From assembly GCA_025617375.2 (NCBI GenBank), contig JAMYGW020000001.1, forward strand, positions 1,302,001-1,366,000: a DNA stretch of 64,000 bases, in the 5' to 3' direction. Source of the stretch: Acarospora socialis. Lineage: Eukaryota > Ascomycota > Lecanoromycetes > Acarosporales > Acarosporaceae. Shown here piece after piece: positions 49,007 through 61,612 of this stretch. Made by a program: the position numbers and the translations under genes. Position 1 is the first letter of the stretch; each line of letters begins with the position of its first letter. The notes beneath the pieces were generated by a model. The model was given only the letters and a program-made list of their open reading frames with translations, was not told the origin of the DNA and ran no database searches.

Positions 49007-49266
49007 GCTGGCCTGTTATCGATGCAATTGTGAACGGCCCACGGCTCATTGTGCCACATATGAACGCTCATACACCGGCAAACGAAACATCTCAGGCTTT
49101 CCTTTCAAGTCCTTCAATTGCGTGAGATGCTAGAGCCCTGCTACCATAGCAGTTGCCAACCAAACAAGACGGATTTGTGCGAGTTGTGAACCGACTCCGA
49201 GGTACGGCGAACGTTCGTTCGCCTTTTGAGCTACCACTGGGGTATCGTTGTCGAAGATCATTGCCG

Positions 49267-49872
49267 TCAACTCGAAAGGAATATGGCATAGAGGTTTGAC
49301 AGCGGCAGCCTCCCCGAGTTCGTACGATGGAGACGAGTCTGTCCGCAGCTCATGCCCCGCGATCGACGGGCAACAACGACACGTTCGAAGTACAGAGCAC
49401 TGCAGTTAGTGACTTGGCGATCCGTTACTACGGCTCGATTGGTCGGTTTGCTCAAGTGACCGTCATGCCGCGAGACGGATTTCAACATTGGTGTACAAGT
49501 ACACAAAGAGATAACATAAGAAAGGGGAAACAAGGGGTCATTGAACCCTAAGCATTGTGTCGTACGACACAGCAGGACGCTCGGGAGGTATGCACACCAT
49601 CGCATCGATGTGAGCGGGACCATGTTTGGACCCCACAGTTCCGTCCAATCTCCCGGTAGTTGTAGCCAACGTGGAATTGACTGAACTAAGGAATGAGATC
49701 CTGTCTGGTCGAAGACTTTTGCCGAGTACGGAACCTCAAATGAGCATCCCGCATTCACCTTCCAAACTCTGTGATCCATACCCACAGCTATCACGTAGCT
49801 AGCAGCGAGTATGTAAGTAGTAGATACTAGGTACGAAGCAAAGATATCCTGACTTGGGCATAACAGCAACAT
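49267..49872 (-). CDS. hypothetical ORF
   Basis: A long open minus-strand frame. The first ATG gives MLLLCPSQDIFASYLVSTTY and ILAASYVIAVG, a hydrophobic start that could be a signal anchor. The rest (NAGCSFEVPYSAKVFDQTGS and onward, Ser/Arg-rich) has no recognised domain and an arginine-rich end resembling non-coding translation. About 200 codons without a stop is notable but not proof. Confidence 0.2.
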   Translation of the reverse strand: MLLLCPSQDIFASYLVSTTYILAASYVIAVGMDHRVWKVNAGCSFEVPYSAKVFDQTGSHSLVQSIPRWLQLPGDWTELWGPNMVPLTSMRWCAYLPSVLLCRTTQCLGFNDPLFPLSYVISLCTCTPMLKSVSRHDGHLSKPTNRAVVTDRQVTNCSALYFERVVVARRSRGMSCGQTRLHRTNSGRLPLSNLYAIFLSS

Positions 49873-50243
49873 CTCTTGCACGGTTTATAGTTTGGACTGA
49901 TAAGATGATTAGCCAAGTTGGCATGTGAATATGCCGTGCAGCAGAACAGTGAAGGTTATACGGTAACGATAGGTGGATGCAGTGGGTACCTTAGGCGGGA
50001 GCCTGTAATCTAGCATATGCGCCGTTGCGTGGTGTGACTGCCGTTGTGTGATCAGCTAAAACATGGAGCGTAAGATAAGGTGATGTCATGGCCATAGTCC
50101 TGGAATTCCTCATTATTGGGGACCGAATGTTGAAGGAAATTGAACGTCGGCAAAATGGTTCAAGTACTATGGAGCTGTTTTTTAGTTTCTGAGCCAGCCG
50201 TAAGCGAGGACCATGGTGTTGACAATGTATAGAAGTTAACGAT

Positions 50244-52039
50244 TTTCCCTATTAGCCGAGCCACCCCACTATTCAGGCCACCATGTCACAACAATTGTGC
50301 CACTCAACCTCACTGTCATCACACATCCAGAATGATCTCTGACAAATCAATTAAGTCAATTTCTGATGTTGATATTCAATTTACATTAGTTTTAGCTGAT
50401 TTGAATAGTAATTCATCAGTCTTCATTTGCAAAATTGCTCAAATCTATGATCTATTTCAATTCACTCTACAAGCTCAATAAAAAGAAAGACAATCAGCAA
50501 AGATCTTTCATATCACTCAACAATGACTGTCAATGCATGAGAAGAATGTTCTGATTTGATGAATTGATACTATAATAGTCTGAAAATGATTTTCACAAAT
50601 TGAACAGCTGAAGTTCATGATCAAAAATCTTATGAAGATTAAGAATGATCAGAAATCTTTAAAACATAATTAATATTTAATTTTTCTCTTTTGACATCTG
50701 AAATTTAAGACTCAATATAATTGAAATCTTAATCAAAATTGAAAGAATGCTGAAAATCTCAAATTCATTCAGAAATAATTTGATCTATTCAACATCATCT
50801 GAATTCAGTATGACATCTTGAAGTCAGACATTTATAACATGAATGAAAAAAAATTTGCTATAAACATCACTGACAACTTCAAAATATTAATATGATGCAC
50901 ACAATAACAAGCTTTCAGTGTTCAAGCTGATAATCAGAACTGAATGTTTCTCATTGAGTGTGTATATTTCAACAATAATGTTTTTGTTCTCTACTTCATC
51001 TTTAAGAATAAAAGTATACAGCAGATCTGATTAAATCTCATTAAAAATGATAAAACTGTTTTAACAGTCAGTGAAAATGACTGAATTATCAATGAATTAA
51101 AGCTTCAATAATTGAAGATCTTCAATCTACACATTAAAACACAAACTTGAGAAACTCATCAATTGTTAATATTGAATAATCATGAAAGTCATATCTTTAA
51201 TAACTTTATTCAGTACTGCTGTGATCACAGTATCATTGTTCTGTGTCTTTTTTCTTACTCAATTCACTTGTTACAGTCACTGAATGTTGAAGTCTTTATT
51301 TTATTGATTAAGATCTACAAGAAACTGATGTATGAACACTTTCATTATAATGTTGTCATCATCAGTAAAATAAACTTTCTGCACTATTATCAGAAAATTA
51401 AAACAACAGTTATTACAACTAAAAATACTCTTAGTGCATGATGAGATGCTGAACTTATTCTGTATAATTCTTTTATTGTTATTTTCATTTTTTTTTAATT
51501 AAAAATTTCTTTCTTTGTATTCTTTATAAACTTCAACAGAATTCAGATCAACATCATCATTATATTTCATACAGCAATCTGAATTAATCAGTTTGTGAAT
51601 AAAATTCTTGCTGATATGACTTCTTCATTGTATTCACATATCTTAAATTTAAAGAACACAGTTTTAACAGCTGTGATGAATAAAACAGTTTTATAAAAGA
51701 TTAATTAGAAACTTCTTGAGAAACAGCAGCAGTGATGAAAGAAGCAGTTATGAAAAACTATTGAAGATTGAGTTTTTACTGTTGACAAAAGTAGAATTAT
51801 AATGCAGAAAGAAGAGAATAAAGTGAAGAAATTGACTACTAAAACAGCTAGATATCATGCATTAAGAGATAAAGTTGAATTTGCAAAGCTAATATGAAAG
51901 AAATTGGCTACAGACTACTCAGTTTTCATGTAATTAGTCAAGTGATGTGAATATTTTGATTTTTCTAGATGTTTTGACATTCAAAATTAAGCAACAGTGA
52001 GGTGGCTTGACTAGGGTGGTGGCTCAAGTAATAGGGAAA
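50244..52039 (+). mobile_element. decayed pogo/Fot1-type (Tc1/mariner) DNA transposon
   Basis: A 1.8-kb AT-rich island with inverted ends: left tttccctatta...gagccacc and right ggtggctc...taatagggaaa (50244-50285 against 51998-52039). The plus strand keeps a transposase fragment at 51163-51441: SHIFNNFIQYCCDHSIIVLC and HLLQSLNVEVFILLIKIYKK, which matches the DDE endonuclease of Fot1/pogo elements (family pattern H-S-T-H-L-L-Q-P-L-D-V). Catalytic Asp codons appear as Asn and several Pro and Gly codons are changed, as expected from C-to-T and G-to-A mutation. The upstream two thirds of the transposase frame is full of stops. Inactive. The exact ends relative to a TA target cannot be fixed. Confidence 0.78.
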
Positions 52040-54574
52040 TACATTATTGTGTCAAAGAAGCACCATATATGACAGAGACTGCGACTATGAGCTATGTTAA
52101 TGTTCATTGTATAATCTATATCTCCACTTTTTTGGTGTGATTGTAGTCAGTTTCGGTGGTTGGTAAGCGTTGTGTTTGTGTATTGGCCACAATTCAAAGA
52201 TTTGAAGGCAGCTCAATCAGACAACACTGGTCTTGGGCCAAATGCAAGAAGAGGACCGAGATGTTGCCTTCATGATCTCGGGGAATTGTTACATCAAGTC
52301 TCATATGTAGCAGATGAGAAACAGATAAGGACCGCGGCAGGCGATAAACGGCAAGACTCGAATCGAACCATAACAGAGCCAAGGTGGATCCCGCGGACCA
52401 GATCCTGGGAGCGCGTTTACTGACGCTTGGAGATGATTCGCCGCAAGAAGGACCAGAACCACAACAGAATAAGGCCGTCCCGCCAATTTCTGATTCGCTT
52501 CTACCTCCGTCCGCATTTCGGTTTTCTATCATCGACGATTGCTTTGTACCTTATGGTCGCAATAGGTAGACAATCGGTAGCAATCTGTTCTCTGATATTC
52601 TCCGCCTGTCAGTCCGCTTGGCGCAAACGCTCTGTCGATCTTTAAACTCATGTGCATGAACCGCTAATGTGCGGGTGGTTCGAGGCATTCAGCGAGGGAA
52701 ATGATTACCAATTGCCACACTCAGGTGGATTGCAAGGTTCTACCAGGGCAAAGCTGTCGATGTAAACATCACTCTGCCAGGCCGCGGATGAGTAAGGTAA
52801 GTATGACAAGACGTGCATGACGAAGGCTGCAAGCTACAGTACCGGTTCATAAGGTGGGTACCTTGGCGATGATTGACAACGTCTTTGCATGGCTTGTCCC
52901 ACCTCAACAGATGTGATAACGATCCCAAAATGAGACCCAATCAGTTTCAAAGCTTCGAGATGAGCTTCTATTGACTTCGGGACACCTCACCAGTCGATCT
53001 TATTGCCAATACTTCTTCAAGATCAGTGCTCCACATGAGTACCTGTACTTCCGTCAGATGGTCAAGAATGAGGGTTTTGGTTTTGGTTTTGGGTTCGGGT
53101 TTGGCCGGATGGTTCGCCATCTCGAAAAGAATCCGGGGGTCTGCTCGTGGCTGCTCCGTAAGGTACTGTGTGTATACCTACTAGCTTCGAGGTTTATGAT
53201 GCCCACTCGGCCATTGTCCTGTGGGGCAGTTTCTTTCAGGCTTTTCTAGGTGCAGCGGTAGAGGCTCCTAATAGAGAACTACCGATGGAAGTACTCTACT
53301 TATGTAGGACCGAGTCCACCGATGGATTATAGGTATTATTCAGGATTTTATCTCTTCATTGGCAACCTCGTACGCAGTTTCGCGTTTGCCTACCTACCTA
53401 CTCCGTTCCATCCTGCAGAACAAAACTGGGTCATCATGATGAAATCCGTAGGATAGCACCATCGAGATGCAGTTAGCCAGCGGTCGCCCGGAGTCTATCA
53501 CAGCCAGAACGTCTTCTCTATCCGTCGAGTAATCTTGACCAAGTACAACGGCACGTCGTGAGCTATGTACTTATGTACCAAGAAAACCGGTATCTGAACA
53601 GCTTAGTGACTTCTTCTTGTTTGAGTAGCGCTGTTCTTTCCATTACCTCAGACTTTCAATGGCACTGGCACACACCGTCGTGAGCAGTTTGGTTGCAAAC
53701 GTGTCGTCCCTTTCATGCAAGGCCGGCGAATAATAGAGCACGTTGAAGTGACCGTGCCCCCATCCCAAGACTGAGGACTTCCACCTCGCTCTCCCTCAGA
53801 TCGCTGTCATTCCTGCAATTACAGGGTCTCTCCCAAGGTTCTCACAGGGACCAGTGGATCCCTCATCCTTACCTGCATCCGCTAAACGCAACTCCTGCAC
53901 CATCGCCAAAGCATTACCATTACCATCGACCCACCTCTGAGCGCCTCTTCTGCCGTTGGATGTTGAGCGAAGCACCGCAGCCCTTGACCTCAGACGCTGC
54001 CTGCCATGCTTCTAGCTTGTAAATCGCACAATTTTCGAACCATCAATCAGCGTCGATAAACACACAGAATACACCGTGTAAGTGTAAATAAGGGATCTGT
54101 CCCCACACGCTAGGTAGATAAAGCCTATCGCCTGGAATCGCCGCGTTCAAAATTTACTCCGCACCATTCACTTCTGGACCAGTTCCCAACCACCATACGA
54201 ACGAGAGAATATCAATGGTGATAGCCCTGACTTGAGGACTTACAAACTACGCATCTCGAAAGAAGTGAACCTGACAGCAGACTTTGGGGCGAGCATCTGC
54301 AATCTCAATTCCCACTCCAGTATCCGACTTCCTCTATAGACCAAAATCGGAACCAATCTCAGATTGACGCTGTTCGTCCTCAGCTCTGGAGGATAGTTCA
54401 TGATTCAGCCAATCGATCCCCTTCGGTGTCTCAGGTCAAGACTGGGTGGACTGGGTGGTGGAGGCATTGCTCAGCTAGAATAATATCACGTCGCAATTTG
54501 CTTGGTCGGTAGCGTCGACAAGGAAAAAGGTCGAACAGGCGCCTCGACAGCGAACAGATTCGACGGCTGTGGCG
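52040..54574. other. long gene-free stretch upstream of the Reg1-like gene
   Basis: About 2.5 kb of normal composition. Short frames (52160-52423, 52194-52532 minus, 52971-53249) show no family features. A GGTTTT-type simple repeat occurs at 53074-53106. The last 500-900 bases probably contain the promoter and a long leader of the gene at 54575. Confidence 0.45.
53074..53106 (+). repeat. GGTTTT/GGGTTT simple repeat
   Basis: Short run of gttttg units grading into gggttcgggttt. Too short and irregular to be telomeric. Confidence 0.6.
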
Positions 54575-56365
54575 ATGACGGAGGTTCTTTCAATACCGCG
54601 TCAGCCAGATAGCACGGGTCACTTCACCTCGAGTCCGTTACGCCGCTCGCCGCCATCCCAGACGTCCTTTTTGCTTGGAAACCCTACCTCATATTCGAAA
54701 TCCTCATCTGACTTGAAAGCGAGCTACGTTCACTCGGAGCTGGACAATCATCTATCATCCTCCTTCAACTCCTCCGCACCATCGTCCCCTCGCCTCGCAC
54801 AAGACGAGTTTTCCGATCAGCCATCATACACGGCCACACCGGCCAGTAGCCTATCCCTTAATACCAAATTCGAGATTGACGAGGACGACATCGTGTTCCC
54901 TTCGTATGATGACGGCAGTTACTTCAGTCAGCACGAAGATTTGGATCCTCCCGCCAGCCCACAGATTGGCAACTCATTTACTGCCTCACCTTCGACGACC
55001 ACTTCGACCACCACCAATGCCTCAAGACCGGACTCACCGGAGCCGACGATGACCGCGGGTGACGATACACAAATCCGGAATGAGCCTTCGCGGCATGTGG
55101 ATTACCTTTCTCACGATTGGAAGGAGGAGGATATCTGGTCTTCGTGGAGGCACATCGTCTCAAAACGCGGAGTTTACAGCAACAGCTCAAGGTTGGAGAA
55201 TGCCGCTTGGCGGACATGGACCAAGTCGAAGTACAGGCTGAAGACGGTATCTCCGGAGACACTCAATTGGTAAGCTATAGCTTCCCCACTGCCACATCAG
55301 CGTCCTTTTTACGTGCGGCTAATATATCCCAGGTTGAAGGATTGTGATGTGACCTGGCTGTATGGGCCACTTCAAACGGGAAACAACCAGTCTTTCATCA
55401 CAGACTCCTCCATGGCAACGAGCGACCTCTCGCGAAGCAACTCGTTCATAAACAAGAAGCCGATCCTCAAGAAACGAAGTCTTTCGGAAGTGATGCTACA
55501 ACGCTCGATTTCGTCTTCATCTTTGATGAAACAGGCAACCGATGCTCTTCGTGCCCAACAGTATGGCGATGCTAAGAGTGTACACAGCCGGCCATTGCTC
55601 GATCTAGAAGCCTCTGACCATTCCACGTCCTCCAATCCCGTGACACCTGGGAGTGGGGCCGCTCCACCTTCTGTATCTTCCTCTGGATTACAGTCACCTA
55701 GTGAACGAAGACACATTCATTTCAACGACAAAGTGGAGCAATGTATAGCAATCGACACCAAGGATGGAGATGATGAATACTTTAATGCCATTCACGACGA
55801 TGACGATTATTCGGATGAGGATGTGATCATGATGAAACGCGTTCCTACCAAGGCCAAGTTGAGTAATCGAAGCACTCCGCGCAATAGCTTCAGCAACGAG
55901 AGCAAGACGATAGCGATGCTACCATCGACAACGCTCAAGTACCGTGGAGACACACCCGAACCTGCGAAACAAGAGTCAAAACAGGCCGCCGGATTCTGGG
56001 GCGCTGGAGCAATTCTATCTCCTTCACCATCGCAAGAAACATTGCGGCCCTCGAAACCGTCAACCAACTTCCTACTTGACGATGACGATGAAGATGCAGA
56101 TCTGAACTGGCAGCCCGCTGGAACTTCTTCGGATCGGAGAAGTGGCGCCTTGGCTCCCCTAAACCGTTCGATGGACTCAGCTCTGGATGCTGACAACGTT
56201 GAAGCGGGTACCGGGTTGAGACGTACACCATCAGGGATGTTCATGCCTTATGAGGAGGACGAAGACGATGTTGTCGCTGCCGGTCTATTCGGAAGAGTGG
56301 TGGATACTGTAAATACGGCCAAGGACATTGCTCACGTGATATGGAACGTTGGATGGAGAAGGTAG
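54575..56365 (+). CDS. Reg1/Hex2-like regulator of protein phosphatase 1
   Basis: Two exons, 54575-55269 and 55333-56365, give 575 residues. The ATG is six bases inside the open frame (MTEVLSIPRQPDSTGHF). A conserved block spanning the intron reads HDWKEEDIWSSWRHIVSKRG, VYSNSSRLENAAWRTWTKSK, YRLKTVSPETLNWLKDCDVT and WLYGPLQ, the DUF1752 region seen in Reg1-type fungal proteins. Downstream come KPILKKRSLSEVMLQRSISS and RRHIHFNDKVEQCIAID; IHF is a likely RVxF-type docking motif for PP1. Acidic clusters (HDDDDYSDED, LLDDDDEDADLNW, YEEDEDDVV) follow and the C-terminus is amphipathic (VVDTVNTAKDIAHVIWNVGW). In yeast this family targets Glc7 to Snf1 in glucose repression; the same role here is inferred. 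Confidence 0.85.
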
Positions 56366-57064
56366 GATTTCGACGCTGTTGGAGAGTTCTAGGTGGCGTA
56401 GGAAAGCGAGGCTCCACAGAACTCGACGTTGCATATGGCCTATTTGTGGGTAACTTTTGCCTTCAGCTTTTAGCATCTTTTGCTACATATCCTGCAAAGG
56501 GTGGCGACTTGTTTCACGGTTTTGGCGTCTCGATTGGGGCGGCCTTGCTTGACGCTTTACGAAGGTCTCACGAAAACTCCCACACCCATTGCGATCTACG
56601 GTCGCAGGGCCTCTACCTTTTATGGTGGATCTAATTCAAAATCATCATTCGCACTGTACAGGCTTCTGACTGTGTTCGAGCCCACTCCTGTACATATGGT
56701 CGTGGCTTGTGGATCCTTTCGCGGTAGCAGTCAAAGGAGAGCCATGAACTAGCAGCCAACGGAGGAGTTGTTGTACCCATTATGAATGATTGTGCTACGA
56801 ATCAAAAACTGTATCATTAAAAGTAGAGATGTATGGAGGGAAAGGCCAATGAGGCTCCAATTCCTTACCTAACGGCAGGGCGGGTTTCACACTGGCGCAG
56901 TCGCGCGACTCTAGGTAGGTGCCGCGCGACAATGCTGCGACCATGCGTCGTATCGAAACCGTACAATAACATGTCGAGATTTGAATTGAAAGGCTACACA
57001 GCTCGTCGGATAAGTCTGATAGCTTCACTCCGTTGAAGTCAAATAGAGGACGTCGATCTCCGGC
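56366..57064. other. intergenic
   Basis: Between two plus-strand genes; no supported feature. The overlapping frames near 56341-56752 have no recognisable content. Confidence 0.45.
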
Positions 57065-59300
57065 ATGGAGAGTATCAATGTCTCCGAGCTTGTGGCCCGT
57101 CTCGGCAGCGACGAAGACGCGGTGCGCAAGATGGCCGTCTTTAAGCTCCAGTCGAGTATTGGCGATCCTTCATTCGCGGACATCTTCATCTTGGAGGGAG
57201 GCTTGGCCAAGCTACAATTCCTTGCGCTGTATGCAACGGGAAACACCCTGGCCTACAGTCTCACCTCGTTAACACGGTTACTGGAGGTGGACAAGGGCTG
57301 GGAATATGTCAACCAAGATTTGGTGGAAAGAGTAGGGCATTCGAGTCTAGCACCGTATGGTTAGCAGCGGGCTGACCGTTATGTGACTGTAGATTGTCGA
57401 GCTCGTGGTAACCCACCCCTTGGTCAACATCCTTCGGGGCGCCATGTCCATACTCGTGGCCATCGTGTCACGCCAACATGTTAACCCCAGCAAGAACTCA
57501 CAGCCTAACGCATTCGGCTTTCGGGCCCTTAAGCCTGCCCTCGCAATACATCCTCAGTTCCTTGAGATGCTAGTCGCTCGACTCTCTTCCGCCGATCATG
57601 CATTGTGTGCGAATGCATTGCAGCTGATCAACTCATTGATGCGTGATGCAATTACAAACGATAGTGAGACCGAGTGGCCAAAGTTCATCAAGAAGTTGCA
57701 GGAGTTGGGCGTCATCAAAGCCGTTTACGTACTCATGCAGAGCACAGCGCTACAGGACCTCGCCCATCCGTTACTGGAGTTTCAAGCCCTGACCAAGGTG
57801 CTATTGAGGAAGTGGAGGGACGTGGCTGTCGACCTGGACAAGCCTGAGCACAGGAGAGCGCTGAAGGGTCTACACCTGGCCAGCAATCCGGAGAAGCCGG
57901 CGAACTGGAGTGATATGGTGGATGAGAATGGAAGGCGGAAGCATAACCCCATGAAATGGAGGCGATTAGGGTTCGAGACGGAAAGCCCGGCATGGGAGTT
58001 TGAGGAAGTGGGGTTTCTTGGAATGATGGACTTGACCGATTATGTGAGAAAGCACGAGGATGGCTTTCAGAAGATCTTGCTGGAACAGGCGACGAGACCA
58101 GTGGAGGAGAGGTGTCCTATCGCGAGGTCCAGCCTTGCCGTCACTTCAATACTCTACGAGCACTTTGAAGTGGACAAATCGGATCTGGAAGACGCCAAGA
58201 GCTACCTTGCGCTTGAGTCTCGGTCGAATTTTGACAAGTTGTTCAAGCCTTTACTGCTGCAGTGGTCGCGATTGCACACTGCAGGTTTACAGGCTTTCTT
58301 CCGCCTGTGGAAGGCCACCGGTGCGGAATTGGAAGACTTTATGAAGATCGTGGAGTTGGTTCGGATTCTGGTAGAATCAGTCGTTGGAGGTGCATCCCGA
58401 ACTAAGGACGTTCAAGAGGTGGAGGAGGAGCTTGCTGACTTTGAATATCAACGATTACGGGAACTGCAGATGGAGATCCTAGAGCTGACCTACGAAGATG
58501 CTTGGGGTCATCACCTTCGTCAAGTTCGTGACGAGCTCAACCATGAAGCCTTGCAATTTGTCAAGGAACAGCGGATACGTTGCCTGCTTCAGGGTGCTTG
58601 GTTTCCCAATGAGATGGCATACAAAACGGAAGCAGGGCCCGTTACGAAGCAGGATCTTAAACGAACTGTCCCCACCTCGTACAGATATGTCCGACTATCA
58701 CATAACCGACGATATTTGCATTACGCCGACTTTGACGCTCAGGGGGATCATGAGCCTGGCCTAGATATGCTTCCAACGAAGAGTAAGTGGTTAGTGCTTA
58801 TGATTAGGGTCTGCTAACAACCGTCTATAGTTGATCTCTCCATAGTATCATCCGTCGTCTCGAACGTCTCACCTGCTTCGGAATCCATCACGTCATCCAC
58901 ATCCACCCTGAAGAACTTGCCACACCCACCAGCCACTACGAAGATCACTATCCACGGATATCATCCCTCTTCCAGTAACGGCAGCCAGCGTGATACCCAC
59001 CATCGCTCACACCCCACCAAGTCAGGTGGCCACCATAAGGAAGTCGTGCTTTTGACCCTTCACCCTCAATCCCATAGTCTCGCATCCGAGTGGTTGGACG
59101 GCTTACTTATGCTACTCAATCAACAGCCCATCACTGCCGAAACTAACAAGCTTATACAACTCATTAGTCGATACGGTCTTAAAATACGTCTACTCAACGT
59201 CAGATTCGAGGATGCAGCGTTTGTGGGCGAAGAGCCTGAGGTGCCGAGTAGAGAGGGCTTGGATGAAGATTACTATTACGACGTATTTGGGGGTTCATGA
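57065..59300 (+). CDS. ELMO/CED-12 family protein (Lmo1-like)
   Basis: Three exons, 57065-57331, 57393-58782 and 58831-59300, give 708 residues. It starts MESINVSELVARLGSDEDAV, with an armadillo-like helical N-terminal region (VRKMAVFKLQSSIGDPSFAD; GGLAKLQFLALYATGNTLAY; HPQFLEMLVARLSSADHALC). A central ELMO domain follows (RRLGFETESPAWEFEEVGFL, GMMDLTDYVRKHEDGFQKIL). A PH-like region lies at the end (EQRIRCLLQGAWFPN; SYRYVRLSHNRRYLHYADFD; VVLLTLHPQSHSLASEWLDG). ELMO proteins partner DOCK-type guanine exchange factors for Rac; in yeast Lmo1 works with Dck1 in Rho5 signalling and mitophagy. The last exon includes a Ser/His-rich insert within the PH region. The assignment is by domain pattern and good length match. 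Confidence 0.87.
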
Positions 59301-60199
59301 TCTTTCACCATCAACTAAGCTCTCGGCCAGAGTGTATTAGCGGGCGTAGAATGGCAGGATTCGAATGTTTGTTTTAGATACCCATTGCAGCTGACGATGA
59401 TTATCCACATGACTTCCTGCATTATTCCGCTGTGCAGGTGCAGGCAATAAGTGTCAGGTTGTTGCCCTGAAAGCAGTACAGATTCGGTAGCTAGCATTGT
59501 GCTAGGCAATCATCCTACTGCCTTGCGCTCTAATCTAAGTCTTACTACATGTCACATGCTCACAAACTGCCACTCTGTCACAAACCGTGCTGAGCTACTC
59601 CTTGATTATACTTTCTCAGTCTGGTCATTTTTCATACCATTGTGTCCCGTGGGCCATTAGCAGCCATAACACTCATGAGGATCCCCTGGGCTAGTCATTC
59701 ACAGAACAAATTGAGTTCTTATAGCGCTGTCACCTTACCCCATCTCCTCCAAACCCTGTCTCATCTTGCAGTAGCCTTAACACTTTTGTGGGTCTCCTGA
59801 ACTATTCACACGACAAACTGACTTTCTATAGTGCTCTCACCTCACCTCATCTCGTCTCACCTCACCTCACCTTACCTTTTCTCACCTCACCTCACCTTGT
59901 CTCACCTCACCTTGTGCCTATTCGCAGCATTATCACTCTTACTTACCCGGCCATGCTGGTCTATATAACCTGCTCTTCCCCCTCCGAAATACAGCTCTTC
60001 CTTTTCCCCTCCACAACCAACATCTCAACGATGCAAGCCCGCCGACTCGGGCTAACTCTAGCCTTACGACTACATTCATACTCGCTCTAGACTTCTGCGA
60101 TTTCCTTCCTTCAAGTCCCATACTGCATCCACCATCCACCAAATCAAACTCACAAAGACCACTAAGCGCACCACAACTCGCCCGGAAACGGTACCCACA
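59301..60199. other. intergenic with pyrimidine minisatellite
   Basis: No gene is supported. Contains a CTCACCT repeat (separate entry); 59490-59700 and 59745-59840 look like two diverged versions of a similar pyrimidine-rich sequence. Confidence 0.5.
59835..59914 (+). repeat. CTCACCT-type minisatellite
   Basis: About 80 bases of imperfect ctcac/ctcacctt/ctcgt units on the plus strand, almost pure pyrimidine with regular A positions. Confidence 0.85.
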
Positions 60200-60485
60200 A
60201 TGTGCAACCTAATCTACGCAAGTGGCCTACCTGCCGCATCCCGAGTTCATTCGCGGAGAAGAATACTCTATACAGGGAGCGGAGACTGCCCCGCCCCGCG
60301 ACTCAACCGGTTGAGATTCCCACATACCTGGGTCCAGATTGTGCAGTACCTAGGGCTAGAGCCAGAGGTAAGTCGTCAATCCGCTTTACTACTCATCAGG
60401 GGCGACCCATATGCTGATATTTGTTAGCCCTAGTACACCCGACATGCTTAAGGCCTAGAAGCATGTCCATGTTGTTACCGCAGCA

Positions 60486-61612
60486 GTGCCCACTATACGA
60501 GTAACTACACGACAACGACACGCCGTCGCGCCTAAGCAACGGCCTCCTCGGCCATGGCCACATGTGCCGCGCTTCCGTCTTCTACTCAAGCGGAGCCCAC
60601 CACTGTTGGGCGTTAGCCCATGCACTTGGGCTGGTTGGGATAAGCAACCAACCTCTGGAGAAGGTCTTATGTGTGGAACGGCAGCCCTTGCAATTTCGCT
60701 CACGGCAATGCTATACGAAAGCACCTCGAATACGGACACGATAACTGGTGCTCAGAAGATAATCGGAAACAAGCTTCGTGACCTCCTCCATTCAAAAGAC
60801 TTTGACGGAAACCCAAAAGATACTCAGTCTCCTCGATGACGGCTCTGTTCCAGATGCGAAGACAAATCTGTCGGTAATGCAGCTGAATATACTCCTTGAT
60901 CTGTTCTGTAAAGATGTGAATAGAGAAGTCTGCCTGGGAATCTCTCAAGTCAAAGGAATTCGATGACCAAGTCAAGATCAGAGGCGCTGAGATTGAGAAA
61001 GGTGCTACTCTGGAAGCAAAATACAACCTGTCGGTGAACCAGCTCTGCATAGTCCTCGATCTCGACTGTAGAGATTCCGGCATGCAACTTTGCTTGGGGA
61101 TCTGGAGTAGCGATTGCGTATACCAACTGGGAAACCCCACTCAGGATCTGGGCGAGCCAGTCTTGTGGATTTACCACGACGGACAATCGCATTGGTCGGG
61201 CGTTGCGCCCAGTTCATCCTCCTTCAAACGCGATGCCGCAGTCTCCTCAAAGCTTATCGAAGCATCTACCTTGCACAAAAACGACGTTGCATCCTTTTCA
61301 GCTTCAGCAAAGCTTACTGAAGCATCTGCCTCGCCCAAAAACAATTCTGCATCCTCTTCAGCTTCAGCAAAGCCTACTGCAGCATCTGCCTCCGAAAAAC
61401 CTGAGTTTCAGATCAATACCAACTCCGACTCTGACTCTGACTCTGACTCTGACTCTGACGTCGATACTGAGGACACCACTACTGGGAAACCTCATACGGA
61501 AAAGACTGCTACACTTGCAGATGAATTCATGGATGCAGAAACTGGCAAAGAGATAACTGAAAAAACTGTCTTTGTACAGCTTGTCAACCCAAAGTGCAAA
61601 GACCCTGCTTGA
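60486..61612 (+). pseudogene. decayed or mis-spliced gene with cysteine-peptidase-like region
   Basis: A run of plus-strand frames that look coding but do not join cleanly. The first contains TSGEGLMCGTAALAISLTAM, with a Cys-Gly followed by Ala-Leu as in papain-fold or OTU-like peptidases. The next frame has LSVMQLNILLDLFCKDVNRE, and the third (61034-61612) LSVNQLCIVLDLDCRDSGMQ then WIYHDGQSHWSGVAPSSS, where the His could be the partner of the Cys. The third frame continues into three 60-base repeats (SSSASAKPTAASAS-like) and a Ser-Asp run at 61425-61461, and stops at 61612. Frame changes near 60780 and 60960 may be introns or decay. Peptidase assignment is by motif only. Confidence 0.4.
61425..61461 (+). 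repeat. GACTCT hexanucleotide repeat coding for Ser-Asp
   Basis: About six copies of gactct in frame within 61034-61612, encoding (Ser-Asp)n. Confidence 0.9.

Larger units (their letters stand above)
48344..50243. other. gene-poor stretch left of AT-rich island 2
   Basis: About 1.9 kb. Two minus-strand frames are listed separately with low confidence. Otherwise nothing is recognised. A GTACCTTAGG motif lies near 49987. Confidence 0.4.

Noticed and set aside
53074-53106. GGTTTT run as possible telomere-like or G-quadruplex array
   Set aside because: Too short and irregular; better described as simple sequence.
60200-60427. Two overlapping plus-strand frames beginning near 60200
   Set aside because: Neither has a recognisable feature, and I cannot choose between them; possibly the first exon of the decayed locus.
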